Source: Micractinium sp. NFX-FRZ
Taxonomy: Eukaryota > Chlorophyta > Trebouxiophyceae > Chlorellales > Chlorellaceae
Assembly: GCA_029339195.1 (NCBI GenBank)
Contig: JAPTJF010000652.1
Coordinates: 1-23,758 of the forward strand
Length of the DNA stretch: 23,758 nucleotides
Direction: 5' to 3'
Part shown: positions 1-10,525 of the stretch, in pieces
How positions within the stretch are numbered: the stretch's first letter is position 1
Layout of the letters: each line of letters starts with the position of its first letter
The notes under the pieces: model-generated
The model's input: the letters and a program-made list of their open reading frames with translations, nothing else
What the model was told of the DNA's origin: nothing
Databases searched by the model: none
Translations under genes and position numbers: made by a program

Positions 1-1418
1 CCAGCCCAGGCGCCTCCCTTGCAGCCAGCAGGCGCGAGTGGGAGCTGCCAGCGGCATCCAGACGCCGTGCAAGAGTGGGACAGGCAGCGGGCGGTTCCGC
101 GGCAACTGCGCGCCCGCCGCACCCGCCGGCTTGCGCAGCCGCTGTCAGCTGTGGAGCGCTGCCTCGCAGGGCCAGAGGGGGAAGAGGAGAGGGACGCTTG
201 TGTGGCGTGTGACTCCCTGCAGCGAAAGAAGACCGACAGGTGGGCGCTTCCAGGGCACCCTGGAGGGGGGAGGACGGCAGGAACGAGAGGAAGCAGGGGG
301 GCTGCGCACTTTGCGCATGCCCTGCCACAGGCAAGTGGGGACGGCCTGCCCGCGTGGGGAGCCGCGCCACCATCCCAGCACTGTTGCCCTCCTCTGCGTC
401 TCGTGCCGCCTGGCCCCAGTATCCTCCCCGCCGCGTTCCCCTGCAGCTGCCGCGAATGGATTGACAGAGTGGCGATGCACTTCCCCCGGGGTGAGGCGGG
501 GCAGGCTCAATGCTGGCACTTGGCATCTGCCACCTGGCATTTGCAGCCAAGCCGGCCCCCCCTTGTCGCGTGACACAGTGTGTCACACTGGCAGGGCAGG
601 GCGGCGGTGCACAAATTAACGCCCTCGAGTCCCGTGCCAGGTCATTGCCACACCCAGCGCCCTGGCTGCCCTGCCTCCTTACACAGGTCCAGTTCATTGT
701 GTTGCACTGCAAGCCCTTGCCAAAATCCACCCCTCTCTGCCATCCCCCGGGCCCGGGCCCCCACGGGTGCAGGTAGCTCAGAGCTGCCCACTGCCGTGCA
801 GACGGCAGAGGCGATGCAGGCGCTGCAGCTCAGCGGCATGCCCTCCCGTGGGTGAGGGGTGGCTTGTGGACACTGTACAGGCAGGCACTGCCTGCATGGG
901 AGAGTGCGAGGCAAACCGTAGGCCGGTGCCGTGCAGGAGGCTGGTGCCCTGCTGCCGCGCCAGCGGCTGGCAGCGCACCCTCCTGCCAGGCATGAGGCAC
1001 GCTGCCGGCTGGTGCCCCACTGCTGCCTGCTGGTCTCCCACGCCGCGATGCCGCCTCTTTCGGTCTGCAGGTGCTGCGAGGCCATTGCAGCTTCCCTGGC
1101 CGCCCGCTGCGGGTGCAACAGGCAAGGTGCCAGGACATGGCTGTGCCTTTGCCGCCTCGGGGCCCTCACGCACACGCAAACTGTGCCCGCTCGACTCCCT
1201 GGCCTCTAGCCCGCCCAGCTGCATAGCCCTGCCTAGCACGCACCTCATCTCTGCCGCACTCCTCCCCTTTGCCTCCCCCACCTTTCGCCTGCAGCGCTTT
1301 CCGCCGTGTGCGGGAGGAGACGGCAGTGGAGGAGACGGCCCTGACAGTGCCCTACCTGCAGGGCTCAAATCTGCTCATTGCCACCGCCTGCGGCGTGCCC
1401 AACCTGGAGTGCCCTTGA
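1..1418 (+). CDS. Eight-cysteine-motif (lipid-transfer-like) protein, 3' part, 5' end outside window
   Basis: Partial gene of 5 visible exons: 1-239, 447-490, 809-851, 1071-1121 and 1295-1418, stop TGA at 1416-1418. Phases agree at every junction. The fourth intron starts with GC (AG|GCAAGG at 1122); an alternative GT four bases on gives a different exon-4 frame. With the GC donor the protein reads C-x10-C-x29-CC-x10-CGC-x33-C-x6-C and ends CGVPNLECP. The order C, C, CC, CxC, C, C is that of the plant non-specific lipid-transfer/2S-albumin superfamily, whose members end in a similar CGV...C pattern. These are secreted proteins with four disulfides and a hydrophobic cavity. The signal peptide would lie left of the window. 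Exon 1 may really begin at 25 after a TTGCAG acceptor, so the terminal repeat overlaps it. Spacings are longer than in plant type-2 LTPs, so homology is tentative. The exon chain is moderately secure and the family call is inference. Confidence 0.45.
2..68 (+). repeat. Left copy of terminal inverted repeat
   Basis: Bases 2-68 match the reverse complement of 23691-23757 at 65 of 67 positions, with mismatches at 57 and 62; bases 2-56 match without interruption. Similarity stops at 69. The copy overlaps the beginning of the first visible exon of the cysteine-rich gene, including a TTGCAG splice-acceptor-like site ending at base 24. Because the match reaches the window edge, the repeat may continue outside. 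Confidence 0.9.
1122..1294 (+). other. Probable GC-AG intron of the cysteine-rich gene
   Basis: The junction CAACAG|GCAAGG matches the GC-donor consensus AG|GCAAG, and the intron ends in CGCCTGCAG at 1294. Splicing here keeps the frame that yields both a CC pair and a CGC motif on the 5' side and CGVPNLEC on the 3' side. The competing GT donor at 1127 also joins in frame, but with exon 4 read in another phase, which loses the CC and CxC cysteines. Confidence 0.45.
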
Positions 1419-1975
1419 TGCAATGCAGCGCTGGTAATGCAACACCACCGGCGGAGTAGCTGCAGCCCCGGCCTGTATGGCCGCTCATGCGCCAGCCCAG
1501 GCACTCTTCCGTACAGTCAGGATGGGGTGGGACGAGAACCCCCACCCGTACGCTCTTAGTAAGCCGCCCCGTGCTGGGTGCGCCCCGCTGCTAGTGGGCC
1601 GCACTGGCACACAGCAGTGTCCCATAATTCCCCCTGCCGTTGCCTTCACAATGCTACCAGGATTGTGTTCGTTCCTGAGCTCCTCTTACTGACATTGCCT
1701 GCCCTGCATAACCGCCCCACCTACAGCCGCGGCTTGGCGATTCAGTGGAATGCGTTGCACTGATTTTGCACCATTGCAATGTCAACAGACTTCACACAGG
1801 CCTCATATGGCTAAAGCCAGACGGCTTTAAGCAGGGAGAGCAAAAGGGGCAGTACAACCCAGTGAGTGGGAGGCAACAGGGGGAGGCAACAGGCCAGTTC
1901 CAGAACACAAGGATGCTGTGTATGCCTATGGTGGGGCGGCTTATAACGCCCGGACATTGAGGGAAAGGAGGGCCT
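1419..1975. other. Convergent 3' flanks between two genes
   Basis: This non-coding stretch holds the 3' flank of the cysteine-rich gene (plus) and of the secreted-protein gene (minus). No TGTAA signal was found for either. A perfect 7-bp stem with 4-base loop lies at 1812-1829. No ORF here looks coding. Confidence 0.6.
1812..1829. other. Perfect short hairpin in convergent 3' region
   Basis: TAAAGCC, loop AGAC, GGCTTTA: a 7-bp perfect inverted repeat about 150 bases past the stop of the minus-strand secreted-protein gene. It does not match the histone-mRNA stem-loop consensus. A role in 3'-end formation is only a guess. Confidence 0.4.
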
Positions 1976-4095
1976 TCAAGCCACCAGACCCGCCACACAC
2001 AGCGCCGCCGCCAGCAGCAGGCCGCCAGACAGGGCGCGCGCCGGGCCGGCGGCACTGGGCGGCGCACCGGCAGCCGGGGCAGCCGGCTGAGCAGGGGGAG
2101 TGCCAGCCGCTGCCTGTGCCTCAGGCGAGGAGGGAGGGATGCCCAGGTCAGCCAGCTCCTCATCAGTCAGGGGGATGAAGGTTTCGTCATCCACCGGCAT
2201 GTTGATTCCACCGTTCAGGGGGGACTCGGTGGCATCGTTGCCTAGCACGCCTGCTTGCAGGGGAGGAGCGCTTGGCGTTAGCAAGCTGCCGCTGGCTGCT
2301 TTCATTCAGCAGCGGCAAGTCAGGAAGCGGCAGGTGCGCCGCCTGCAGCCCTGCCGTCCGCATGCGACATGCATGGAATGCTGACTCAGCAGGCAGGCAG
2401 CCGGCTCACCAAAAATGGCCTGAGTGGGGTCCTTTGCCATGCGGGACACCACACCCCTGCACAGGTGCCGGGACAGCGGGGGCAGGCAAGCAGGGCCGCC
2501 GTTCAGCCAATGGCGCACTTTAGCCAGGGCGCCAGGCATGCTGGCGGGCAAAGCGGGCAGTCTGCCGGGTGGCCAGGCACGCAGGCCGGGCGCACGCCAA
2601 TTGGCACTGCGGGGCGGGCAAGTGGGCAGGGAATCGCACTTCCTGCTTGCCCTGCTGCGCAGCCCTCCTCACAGGGCAGAGGCGTTGACTGCGTCGAAGA
2701 TGCCGGTGTACCCCAGGGAGGCGCCGCTGCCGTCCTTCAGGGACTTGGCCAGGGCGTCCAGCGCAGTCTGCGGGTGCGGGTGCAAAGCACAGGGGAGACT
2801 GCAAGTTGGGCAGCTTATGGAAGGCCAAGCTGCGCTCACCTGTGCCCCCCACCCTTGAATGGCAGCCCCATCACCTGGCGCCAGCTGGGACCTCCCCAGC
2901 CCCACCTTGTTTGACTCTCCGTTGACGATGGGCGCAAAGTCGGGGCTGGAGGTGGAGTCGAAGAGGGTCATCACAACAGGCCACTTGGGGTCCTGCAAGG
3001 GCAGTGCATGCAGAGTTCAAGCACAGTGTCCGAGGCAGGCAGGCGGGCGGGCAGGCAGGCGTGCAAGTGGCAGGGCAGGCGGGCAAGTAGGGAGCGCGGC
3101 TGGACGGGGAGGAGGGCAGGCGGGGAGGGGCACAATGTCTGAACCCCTCAGTCAGCCGGGGTGTCGCTTGCTGTCCATGTGAGGGCCCACCTTGAGGTTG
3201 TGCACGGTTGTCAGCCCCGCCTCCTCCACATTGTACCCATCCCACTCCCTGCAGGTAAAGGGAGCGTGGCACAGCATGGCGCAGCGTGGCACACTGGCTC
3301 TGTGTGCCCAGGCGGGCGGCGCAGGGGAAAGCGGCAGTTGGCCGCCGCACCGTGCAGGCAATCTGTGCAGGATTGTCACTGGCAGGAGCAGCGGTGAAGA
3401 AGACGGCGGGCCTTCCTGCAGCTGAGGCCTCCCTGCACGTGCGCAGCATGCTCAGCATGCTCAGCACGCGGCAGCGTGCCGAGCACCTCTCCCCAGTGCA
3501 CCGTCGGCCTCACCAGGACCAGAGGTTTGCAGCATCCGCCGACACCTCAGCATTGTGCTGGCTTGAGAACGTGACGCCCGCGTTGGGTGCGTCCATCCCC
3601 TCAGCCTGGACCTCTGCCTGCGCAGGGAGAGGGGGCGAGGCAGCCGGCAGCGGCAGCACAGCGTTCACAGCAGGGCGGGCGGACAAAAACAATGGCCGCC
3701 ATGGGGCCAGCACGGCCAGGCGACAGCGCAGACCATTTCCAAAAATTAATGCCATGCTGGTGGGAGGCTAGCATATCCCAACCACTACACTTGCAACCGG
3801 CGGGCGTCCGCCGCCCAGCGGCAGCGCCCAGCTGCCGCTAGCGGGTCGTGCACCGCGCCCGCCCACACGCCGGCAAGCGCCTGCTGGTGCTGCCAATGGG
3901 CGCTTCCCTCCCACTCACAGGCTTCAGTCCCAGGGGGTTGCCCTTGAGGGCCTCGCCAGTCAGAGCGGCCTGGAAGCCTTCAGTTTGAAGGTTGGGATCC
4001 ACCCAGCCATCAGCTGCCGCCGGCGGCGGCGCAGATGCTGGGGCGGCAGCAGCTGAGCAGACGGCTGCCAGCGCCAGAACAGCGAAAAGCTTCAT
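1976..4095 (-). CDS. Secreted, probably GPI-anchored protein of unknown family
   Basis: Eight exons: 4095-3919, 3617-3514, 3432-3351, 3244-3191, 2992-2906, 2767-2673, 2456-2410 and 2250-1976, giving 306 residues; all phases agree. The ATG at 4095 opens a classic signal peptide (MKLF, an alanine/leucine core, small residues to about residue 20), followed by a Pro/Ala linker. The middle (about 60-215) has a mixed composition with Trp pairs and aromatic residues, such as NLWWEAS and DPKWPVVMTLFDS, suggesting a compact extracellular domain. An acidic segment (DDETFIPLTDEELADL) precedes a Pro/Ala-rich stalk. The last 20 or so residues are hydrophobic (SGGLLLAAALCVAGLVA) and end at the stop, as in GPI-anchor signals. 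I recognise no family; the protein may be restricted to this algal lineage. The exon-4 acceptor is ambiguous: 3249 with an earlier exon-3 donor also fits. Exon 8 has a tandem AG-CAG acceptor. Confidence 0.72.
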
Positions 4096-4402
4096 TCTGC
4101 GATGCAACAAGGGAGCATGAAGGGCTTCGGGTGAGGCAGTTGAACGGAAGGAGGCGCTCCGTCCGGAGTTGCCAGGCCTGGACACTGGCATTTCCTGGGG
4201 AGGACGCATGCCTCTGCCGGGCCACAAATGATCGCTACAGCGTGCGGATGGCGCCTCAAGCGGCCAGTGATCGGCGCACACGCAGCAAGCAGCGTCATCT
4301 GACCTGTCCGGACGGTAAGTCGGGTGTGCAGGCCCTGCCGATGTCGGATCGCAATGCAGAACGCCGCAGAATGGACTGAAATACAATTCAAACTTGGCGG
4401 AG

Positions 4403-4478
4403 GGCATCCTTGAGCGGATGCCCCGCCCATTTAAACGGAGGATCTCCTGCCTGAAAGGTGCCTTTCCAGGTGGAAAGG
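4403..4478. other. Two adjacent perfect short hairpins
   Basis: GGCATCC-TTGAGC-GGATGCC at 4403-4422 and CCTTTCC-AGGT-GGAAAGG at 4461-4478 are perfect 7-bp inverted repeats about 310-380 bases upstream of the start codon at 4095. They could be dyad operator sites or UTR structures of the secreted-protein gene; neither role is shown. Confidence 0.35.
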
Positions 4479-4883
4479 AGGATGCCAACGTATTTGAAAG
4501 GGCAGCATCAGGCATACGGTGAAAGTCCTCCGCAGGAGGCTGCCTTGCGACGAAGGGGGACTGATAAACACATGCCTTTGCCAAAAAAACAGGAGTTGGA
4601 GTAGGCACATGTGTTCTGTCCCCAGCTGTGCGCACCTGTCTCCCGCCGCCGGTTCTGCCGCCGCTCTGAAGGGGCGCGGAGGCCCCAGGGGGCGGTGTCA
4701 AGGAGGGCTGCTGCACCTGAAACTGGGTGGCCGGCAGCACAGAGCTGTCCAGGTGGCATATTCCGTAGGCTGCCATTGCCACTGCCAGCAGGGCGCCCGG
4801 ATGCAGCACCCCGCTCCTGCTTGTCCAGCCGCAGGCTTCCTGCTCAACTCATGGGTTGGCAAATTCTTGCTGCGAGTGGTGCA

Positions 4884-4888
4884 TTACA
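4884..4888 (-). promoter_or_regulatory. TGTAA polyadenylation-type signal for the MATE gene
   Basis: TGTAA on the minus strand, the usual chlorophyte polyadenylation signal, about 455 bases beyond the MATE stop codon. It is the only TTACA on the plus strand that I found between the stop and 4850. A perfect dyad, GTGACCT-GGC-AGGTCAC, lies beside it at 4894-4910. Confidence 0.5.
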
Positions 4889-5342
4889 CTGTAGTGACCT
4901 GGCAGGTCACGCGGTGCAAAGCTGTGTGGTGCAGGTCAGGTGCCGGGCGTGCCCAACACGCGGCGGCAGCGCTCCTCCCAACTGAGACAGCGGGGGGGCA
5001 CTGCTCAAGGCGCAGAGGTCAGACGGGACAAGCTTGAGCAGGCTAACGGGTGTGCACACAAGAACTAAAAATCTGATGCACAGAGCTGAGATGACGCTGC
5101 TTGATGAGAGGGGGGCGGCACCAGAAAATGCGGCGCATGGCCAGCGCGGGAGGAAACACAAGGCATGAGAGACAGTTGAAAATTTCCGTGCTAGAATCAA
5201 ACAATCACGGGAGGGGCAACGGGGGGCAATGTGGTGGTAGGGCAGTGCTGGCCCAACCGCACTGTGGGGCCACTTTGTCGGCCCAACACAGCTGCACCAG
5301 AATAGCCGGTGCCTGCTGCCTGGCACAGCCAGCGCTCTGTGT

Positions 5343-8300
5343 TCACGCTTTACCCGTGTTCTGGGCACCGGGTGGCAGGCGGCGGCGCGGGTGCATGTGC
5401 GCCCCCTCCGTCAGCAGCAGCACCAACGACTGCTGCAGCCTCTCACGAATGCCCTCGGCGCTCTGCCGCCGCCGCTCCCCCGCGGCACCGCGCCGCGCCT
5501 TGCGCCCCCCCGCCTGCTGCCCGCTGCTGCCTCCACCGCTGCCCGAGCTGCCACCCTCGCTTTCTTGCTCCAGCAGAGGAGCCAGCAGGGGGGGGGCGTG
5601 CTCCGCCTCAACCCTGGGAGCTGCCTGCTGCAGCATGGCCGCCGCCTTGTCCGACTGCTTGTCAAAATCAAACAGGGCAGCCATGGTAAGCATGATGCCG
5701 CCCTGCAGTGTGTTGATGACCACCAGGCCCCACCAGAGGCCCTCCAGGCCCATGCCCCTGCAGGCGTTGGTTGGCACCAGGAGCGGGCAGGTGCGGCGGC
5801 AGTGGGTGGGCGGGCAGTGGCGGCATGCGGGACAAGTGGCGGGTGTTTAGGTGGCTGTCCGGTGTGCCGCTCCAAGCTGGGGCAGCTTGCAAGCGGGCGG
5901 TATGCCACAGCACACACATGGCGAGGGCGAGCAGAATGGAGGGATGGCAATTCGGCAGAGCTGCACTGCCTCGGTCCGCCCGTGCTCTGCCCGCTGCCCT
6001 CCCCTGGCTGCTGCCCGCCCCACCTTGCTGCTGCCCACCACCTTGCCGCTGCCCACCGCCTTGCTGCTGCTCACCCCACCTGCGGAATGCGAGGTAGGCT
6101 GCCAGCGGGATGCCGCAGCACCAGTAGGAGATGAGGTTGGTGACGGCGCCCCAGTGCTGCCGGCCGGCGCCGCGCAGCAAACCCTGCAGCACTGCGTTGG
6201 TGCCGTCGCCGTACAGGCTGCAGGGGAGGGAGGACAGGGAAGCCAAGGGCAGGTGCGGCGTGGGTGAGGGGTGGCGTGAGGGAGGGGTGGTGGGGGGTGA
6301 GAGTGGCATTGGTGCCGTCACACGCCGTCACACGCCTGGGGGCGTGGATTCGGGAAGCTGGCATGGACCACAACGCACCCACCCTGCAGCAGCTGCTGCA
6401 GCCGGTACATGAGCCCACCCACGCCCTGTGCTGCTCACAGCACACGCGCCGGCCAGGCGCACCTGAGCGCAAACAGCGGCAGCAGCTGGGCGGTGCGCGC
6501 CACCACGGCGGGCGAGTCGGTGAACAGGCGGGGCCAGCTGTTGCGCCCCAGCACGATGCCTGCTGCCACCACAGTCTGGGCGAGGGAGAGGGGCAGGGCA
6601 GGCAGTGAGATGGGGTGAGGCAAGTGCGAGGCGACCTGAAAGAGTATACCTGCAGGGGTGCCCTCAGGCGCATCTCAATTGCTGCAAGTTCCGCTCGCTT
6701 TGAGAGGCACCTTGCTACCAAGCCTTGCTACCTGCGGCCAAACGCCAACAGCTGATGGCATAGCACACCACAGGACCTGCTTTGTCACCCCGGGACGCAC
6801 ACCTTCAGGCCCCCAGGGAGTGAGCCCCCATGCGGGTACACATGGCGCAACCATACCCCAGTGCCGGCATTGCCTAGCAAAGTGCCTTGAAAACCCCGAC
6901 ACAGGATGCAGCCTCACAGAGCCCCGGGGCGCGCACCTGCAGGCACATGGTGAGGCCCCAAGCGGTCCACGTGGCGCGCCGTGCATCCGCCGGCCGCCGC
7001 GCCCCCAGCGAGTTGCTGACGCGCACCGAGGCGGCGCATGCCAGCCCAGTGACCAGCATGTAGGACAGGCCTGGGGAGGGAGGGAGGGTTGGCAGCAACA
7101 GGTGAGGGCGTCAGGTTGAGGTGGGGCGAGGGGCAGTGGGGCCAGCAGGGAGGGTGGGGCCCCAGGCAGGCAAGGAAGCGGGCAGGGCAGGCCAAACAGC
7201 TGGCAGGCAGGCCAGGAAACTGGGAGCACAGGTAGGGTCGGGCCCAGTTAGGCTGGGAAGATGGCCGGGCAGGGAGGTACAAGCTCCGGAAGCGTCGGCA
7301 TTGACCTCCCACTGCTGCCCCCTGGCTGCCCCTGCCCCCACCCACCGCTGGTGTTGATGCAGAGACCCATGGCAGAGACAGAGATGTTGGGCTCCGGCAG
7401 CAGACCGCTCATGAGCACCATGACCTGCATTGTGGGGGTGTGGGAGGAGAGAGGGCGGGCAGGGTCGCGGGGTGACGACGAGAGTGGGAGAAAAGAGACA
7501 GGCAGGGGAGGGGGGTGACCATGAGGAGGGAGACGGTGAGCAGCCTGCTAGTCTGTGCCACGACCTGGCAAATATGACAGGAAGACAAGAGGCCATAAGG
7601 CAGTGGGGATGTTGGGCAGCCCGCTCAAGAGACCCAGGACTTGCTGCGGTGGGCAGCAGGGCGGGGCGAGAGGGCGGGAGGACGGGGCGGGAGGGCGGGG
7701 TGGGACCTCTTTCCTCAAAACGCAACAGCCCCGCCAACAGTGCTGACAGGAGCCCAGCCCCCGCACCTCAAACGTGCTCCACTCGCAGCACAGCATGGCC
7801 ACTGAGGGCAGGGCAAAGCGGCAGTACTGCCCCCACCCCGTGAACGCCTTGCTGCTGAAGCCGTGCCAGGTGGAGACCGGGCTGTCGCGCATCAGGCGGT
7901 CGCGCACAAAGCAGAAGGCGGCCAGCAGGAGGGCCAAAGTGGCCTGCGGCAGGGAGGGGTGGGCAGGTGGGCGGGCGGGGAAGGGAGGCAGGGAGGCGGG
8001 CGTGTGGGAGGGCGAGTGCGGGTGGGACAGCGTGGGAGAGCAGGGAGCAAATGGAGCAAGTGTAGAGCAAAGGCGCGGGGTGAAGGAAAGTGAACAGTCG
8101 GTGTGTGTTGCAGGTTGCAGGGCAGGTCAAGGCTCACGCGCCTCCCCACTCCTGCACCCCCCTTCCACGGCGCAGACTCCCGGTTGCCCCTCCCCACCCT
8201 GCTCGCCTGCATGGCATCCAGCGCATAGGCGGCGCCATACAGGCCCAGCCCCCATCGGAAGATGAGGAGGTAGTTGTACAGAGGGGCCAGCAGGAGGGCG

Positions 8301-10525
8301 ATGACGGTCACAACAGTCACGGGGCGTACCGCCTCCTGCAGAGGGAGCACGCATGGAGGGGCAAGGGAAAGGGAGAGTGAGCCTCAGAATAAGCCATGCC
8401 AGCATGGCGATACGCGCTCAGCCGACACGCATGCCGGAAGCAAGCGGCAGATGCGGCCTGTGTGCGGGGCGAGCCAGTCAGCCACCCCTGCACGCTGCCC
8501 CGCCATGTTACCCCTGCTGCCCCATCCCCTTTGGTACGTCTGCCCCGCCAGCTCAGCACCTGTGCCATGAGGTATCGCTTGAGCGCCTCGAAAGCGCCGG
8601 TGAACCACAGGGCAGGCATGGCCCTGCAAAAACGAGGGCGGGGCAGAGCAGGCGGCAGGTGCATCAATGATGCAGACAGGTGGGCGCGGCCCGGTGAGAG
8701 CTTCACGCCTCTCGGCTGCCCCTCCTGGGTGCTGCCGGGCACACAGACTCCCCGCACTGCGTGCCCTCAAACTACCCCCTGTAGACCCGCCCCTGCCCCC
8801 TCCCCGCCAACACCGCCCCACCCCCGCACCCCGCCACCCCTACTACTCTGCCTAATACCCCATTGAGCACATCGGTGAGGACGTGCAGTGGTTAAGTGTG
8901 GAGGGTGCTGTGGGGAGGTGCTGTGCACTCGCGCGCCTCATACCCCAGTCAGTCCCCTTGGTGCAGGGGGTGTGCTGTTGTAAAACCACCCACCTACTAC
9001 TACCTCCCCAACCCCTCCCGCCCTCGAGAGGCGCACCTGAGCAAGAACTGTCCCGTGCCGTGTGCAATGTGTGGGTCCTGCCCCAGGAACAGCAGGATGG
9101 GCTCCGCCTGAGTCCACACCGCCGCCACAACCGCTGCCAGCAGGGCGATGAGTAGCAGGGCGCGCTGCAGTACAAGGCCCACCAGCTTGTACCGCCCCGC
9201 GCCATAGGCCTGCCTGCAGGGTGGGGGTGGGGGTGGGGCGGATGCGGGGGTGAGGTGGGCTGGGCGTAGCAGGTGCGGCTTGAGAGCGGGATGGGAAAGG
9301 GAGGATGGCGCGTGCGGTTGCCAGTGCTCCCTCACACAGCCACTCGTGCTGCCTCCCTGATCCGACCCCTCACACCTCTCCCATCGTCACACCCTCCACC
9401 CGCGCCCCCTTCACCCGTCCACGGCTGGCAAGCACTGAATTGAGAGCGATTGAGCATGCCTTTTCCTGCCCCCGTCCCCATCCCACTCCCTCTTCAGCAT
9501 GCCCCCACCGCTTACCCGCAGAAGGTCTCCATTGCCGAGGAAAAGCCAATCAGTATGGACAGCCCGGTCACATTGAACACCGAAGTGGCCAGCACCACCA
9601 CAGAGAGGGAGGCCTCGCCCAGCCGCCCCACGGCGGCAATGGCGACCATGCTGATGGCGTAGCCCGCAATGTTGCTGATGCTGAGCGGGGCAGCCAGGCT
9701 CATGATCCTGCGTGGATGTGATGCGGGTGGGGAGGTTTAGTAAAGGCAGCAGGCATGCGGGTGGCGTGGCCAAGCAAGGTTGCTGCTGCTGAGAGGGCCT
9801 GCCAGGCTAAGGAGCCTGCGAGGTGGTCATCAGTCTGAGGGGAGGGGAGCGCTAGATGATGGAAAGAAGATGCATGCCCAGCTGCACACACGCTGCTTGA
9901 ACGTCATCCGTTTGCAGAGTTCTTCCCCAGCTTCTTGGGTCCACTGTTTCGGGTGGCAGGAGTACAACCCCAGCCAGCAAGCGCCCTCCCCCCCACCCAC
10001 AGCTGGCAGGGAGGGAAGAGCATGTGTGTGGCGCGCCCACCTGAAGGCTTCCGTTCGTGCCAGGCTGCTGCCTGCTGCGCCGTCCTCCTCCGCCACCACC
10101 AAGCCTGGGTGCCCTGCGGCGGCGGCGGGCGTGCCAGGCTGGGATGTCTGGCCGCCTGTCTCTGCCGCCGGCAGCAGCGCTGCCGTGAGCGCGGCTGGCT
10201 GTGGCACCGTCACCTCGCCCTGCGCCGCTGTGCTCCTTCCTTGCTGCTCCTCCTCGTCGTCGCTGTCCTGTGGGTAGTGAAAGCTGAACCTGGGCCCGCT
10301 CTCCACGTCACCCAGGCTGGGACGGTAAAGCGCCGCCGCCGAGCCCCACACGCCGAGGGAGCGGGGCAGCGAGCTGGGCAGGGCGCCGACGGAGCCCACA
10401 ATGGCGCCCAAGTGGTGCTCCTGCAGGCTGCCGCTCATGTAAGACTGCAGCTGCTCATCATCGAATGAGCAGTCGTCGTCGTCGCTGCTGCGGCCAGGCC
10501 GGCGAGGCACAGGCAGCGGCGGCAT
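5343..10525 (-). CDS. MATE (DTX-type) multidrug and toxin extrusion transporter
   Basis: Eleven exons: 10525-10041, 9707-9516, 9213-9037, 8623-8560, 8335-8207, 7943-7767, 7424-7346, 7070-6937, 6575-6463, 6217-6080 and 5757-5343, giving 700 residues. MATE proteins export organic cations, metabolites or organic acids by H+ or Na+ antiport across plasma, vacuolar or plastid membranes. Hallmarks seen: CGQAYGAG at 225-232; PSVAMLCCEW near 398, opening the second half; SGLLPEPN; VRVSNSLGARRPADAR near 450; QGLLRGAGRQ near 530. All match the plant/algal DTX type, and the length allows 12 membrane helices between about 163 and 590. The first 160 residues are a Pro/Ala-rich, probably disordered extension with acidic Ser-Asp clusters. 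The last 110 are a hydrophilic tail rich in Gly/Ser, Glu and Arg. The first ATG in frame is at 10525; a stop lies upstream at 10639. Exon 5 ends at a GC donor (CAG|GCGAGC), or at GTGGGG nine bases later, adding three residues. The substrate cannot be read from sequence. Confidence 0.9.
6003..6076. repeat. 18-bp minisatellite in a MATE intron
   Basis: About three tandem copies of CCTTGCTGCTGCCCACCA at 6023-6075, preceded by a degenerate copy at 6003-6022. They lie at the 5' end of the last MATE intron (minus strand), just inside the donor at 6079. Copies differ by one to three bases. Confidence 0.65.

Larger units (their letters stand above)
4096..5342. other. Intergenic: upstream of secreted-protein gene and 3' UTR of MATE gene
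   Basis: The part near 4884-5342 is probably the MATE 3' UTR, with a TGTAA signal on the minus strand at 4888-4884. The part at 4096-4880 should hold the promoter of the secreted-protein gene. It contains two clear short hairpins, at 4403-4422 and 4461-4478, and a third weak one (CCTCC/GGAGG) near 4530. I saw no convincing coding exon on either strand and no clear TATA box. Confidence 0.6.

Noticed and set aside
3020..3075. GGCAGGCGGGC-rich tract as a functional repeat
   Set aside because: Imperfect G/C-rich simple sequence inside an intron of the secreted-protein gene, similar to many other introns here.
3838..4809. Upstream extension of the secreted-protein first exon to 4809
   Set aside because: The extra part starts at a non-ATG or an upstream ATG and would bury the clear signal peptide that begins at 4095.
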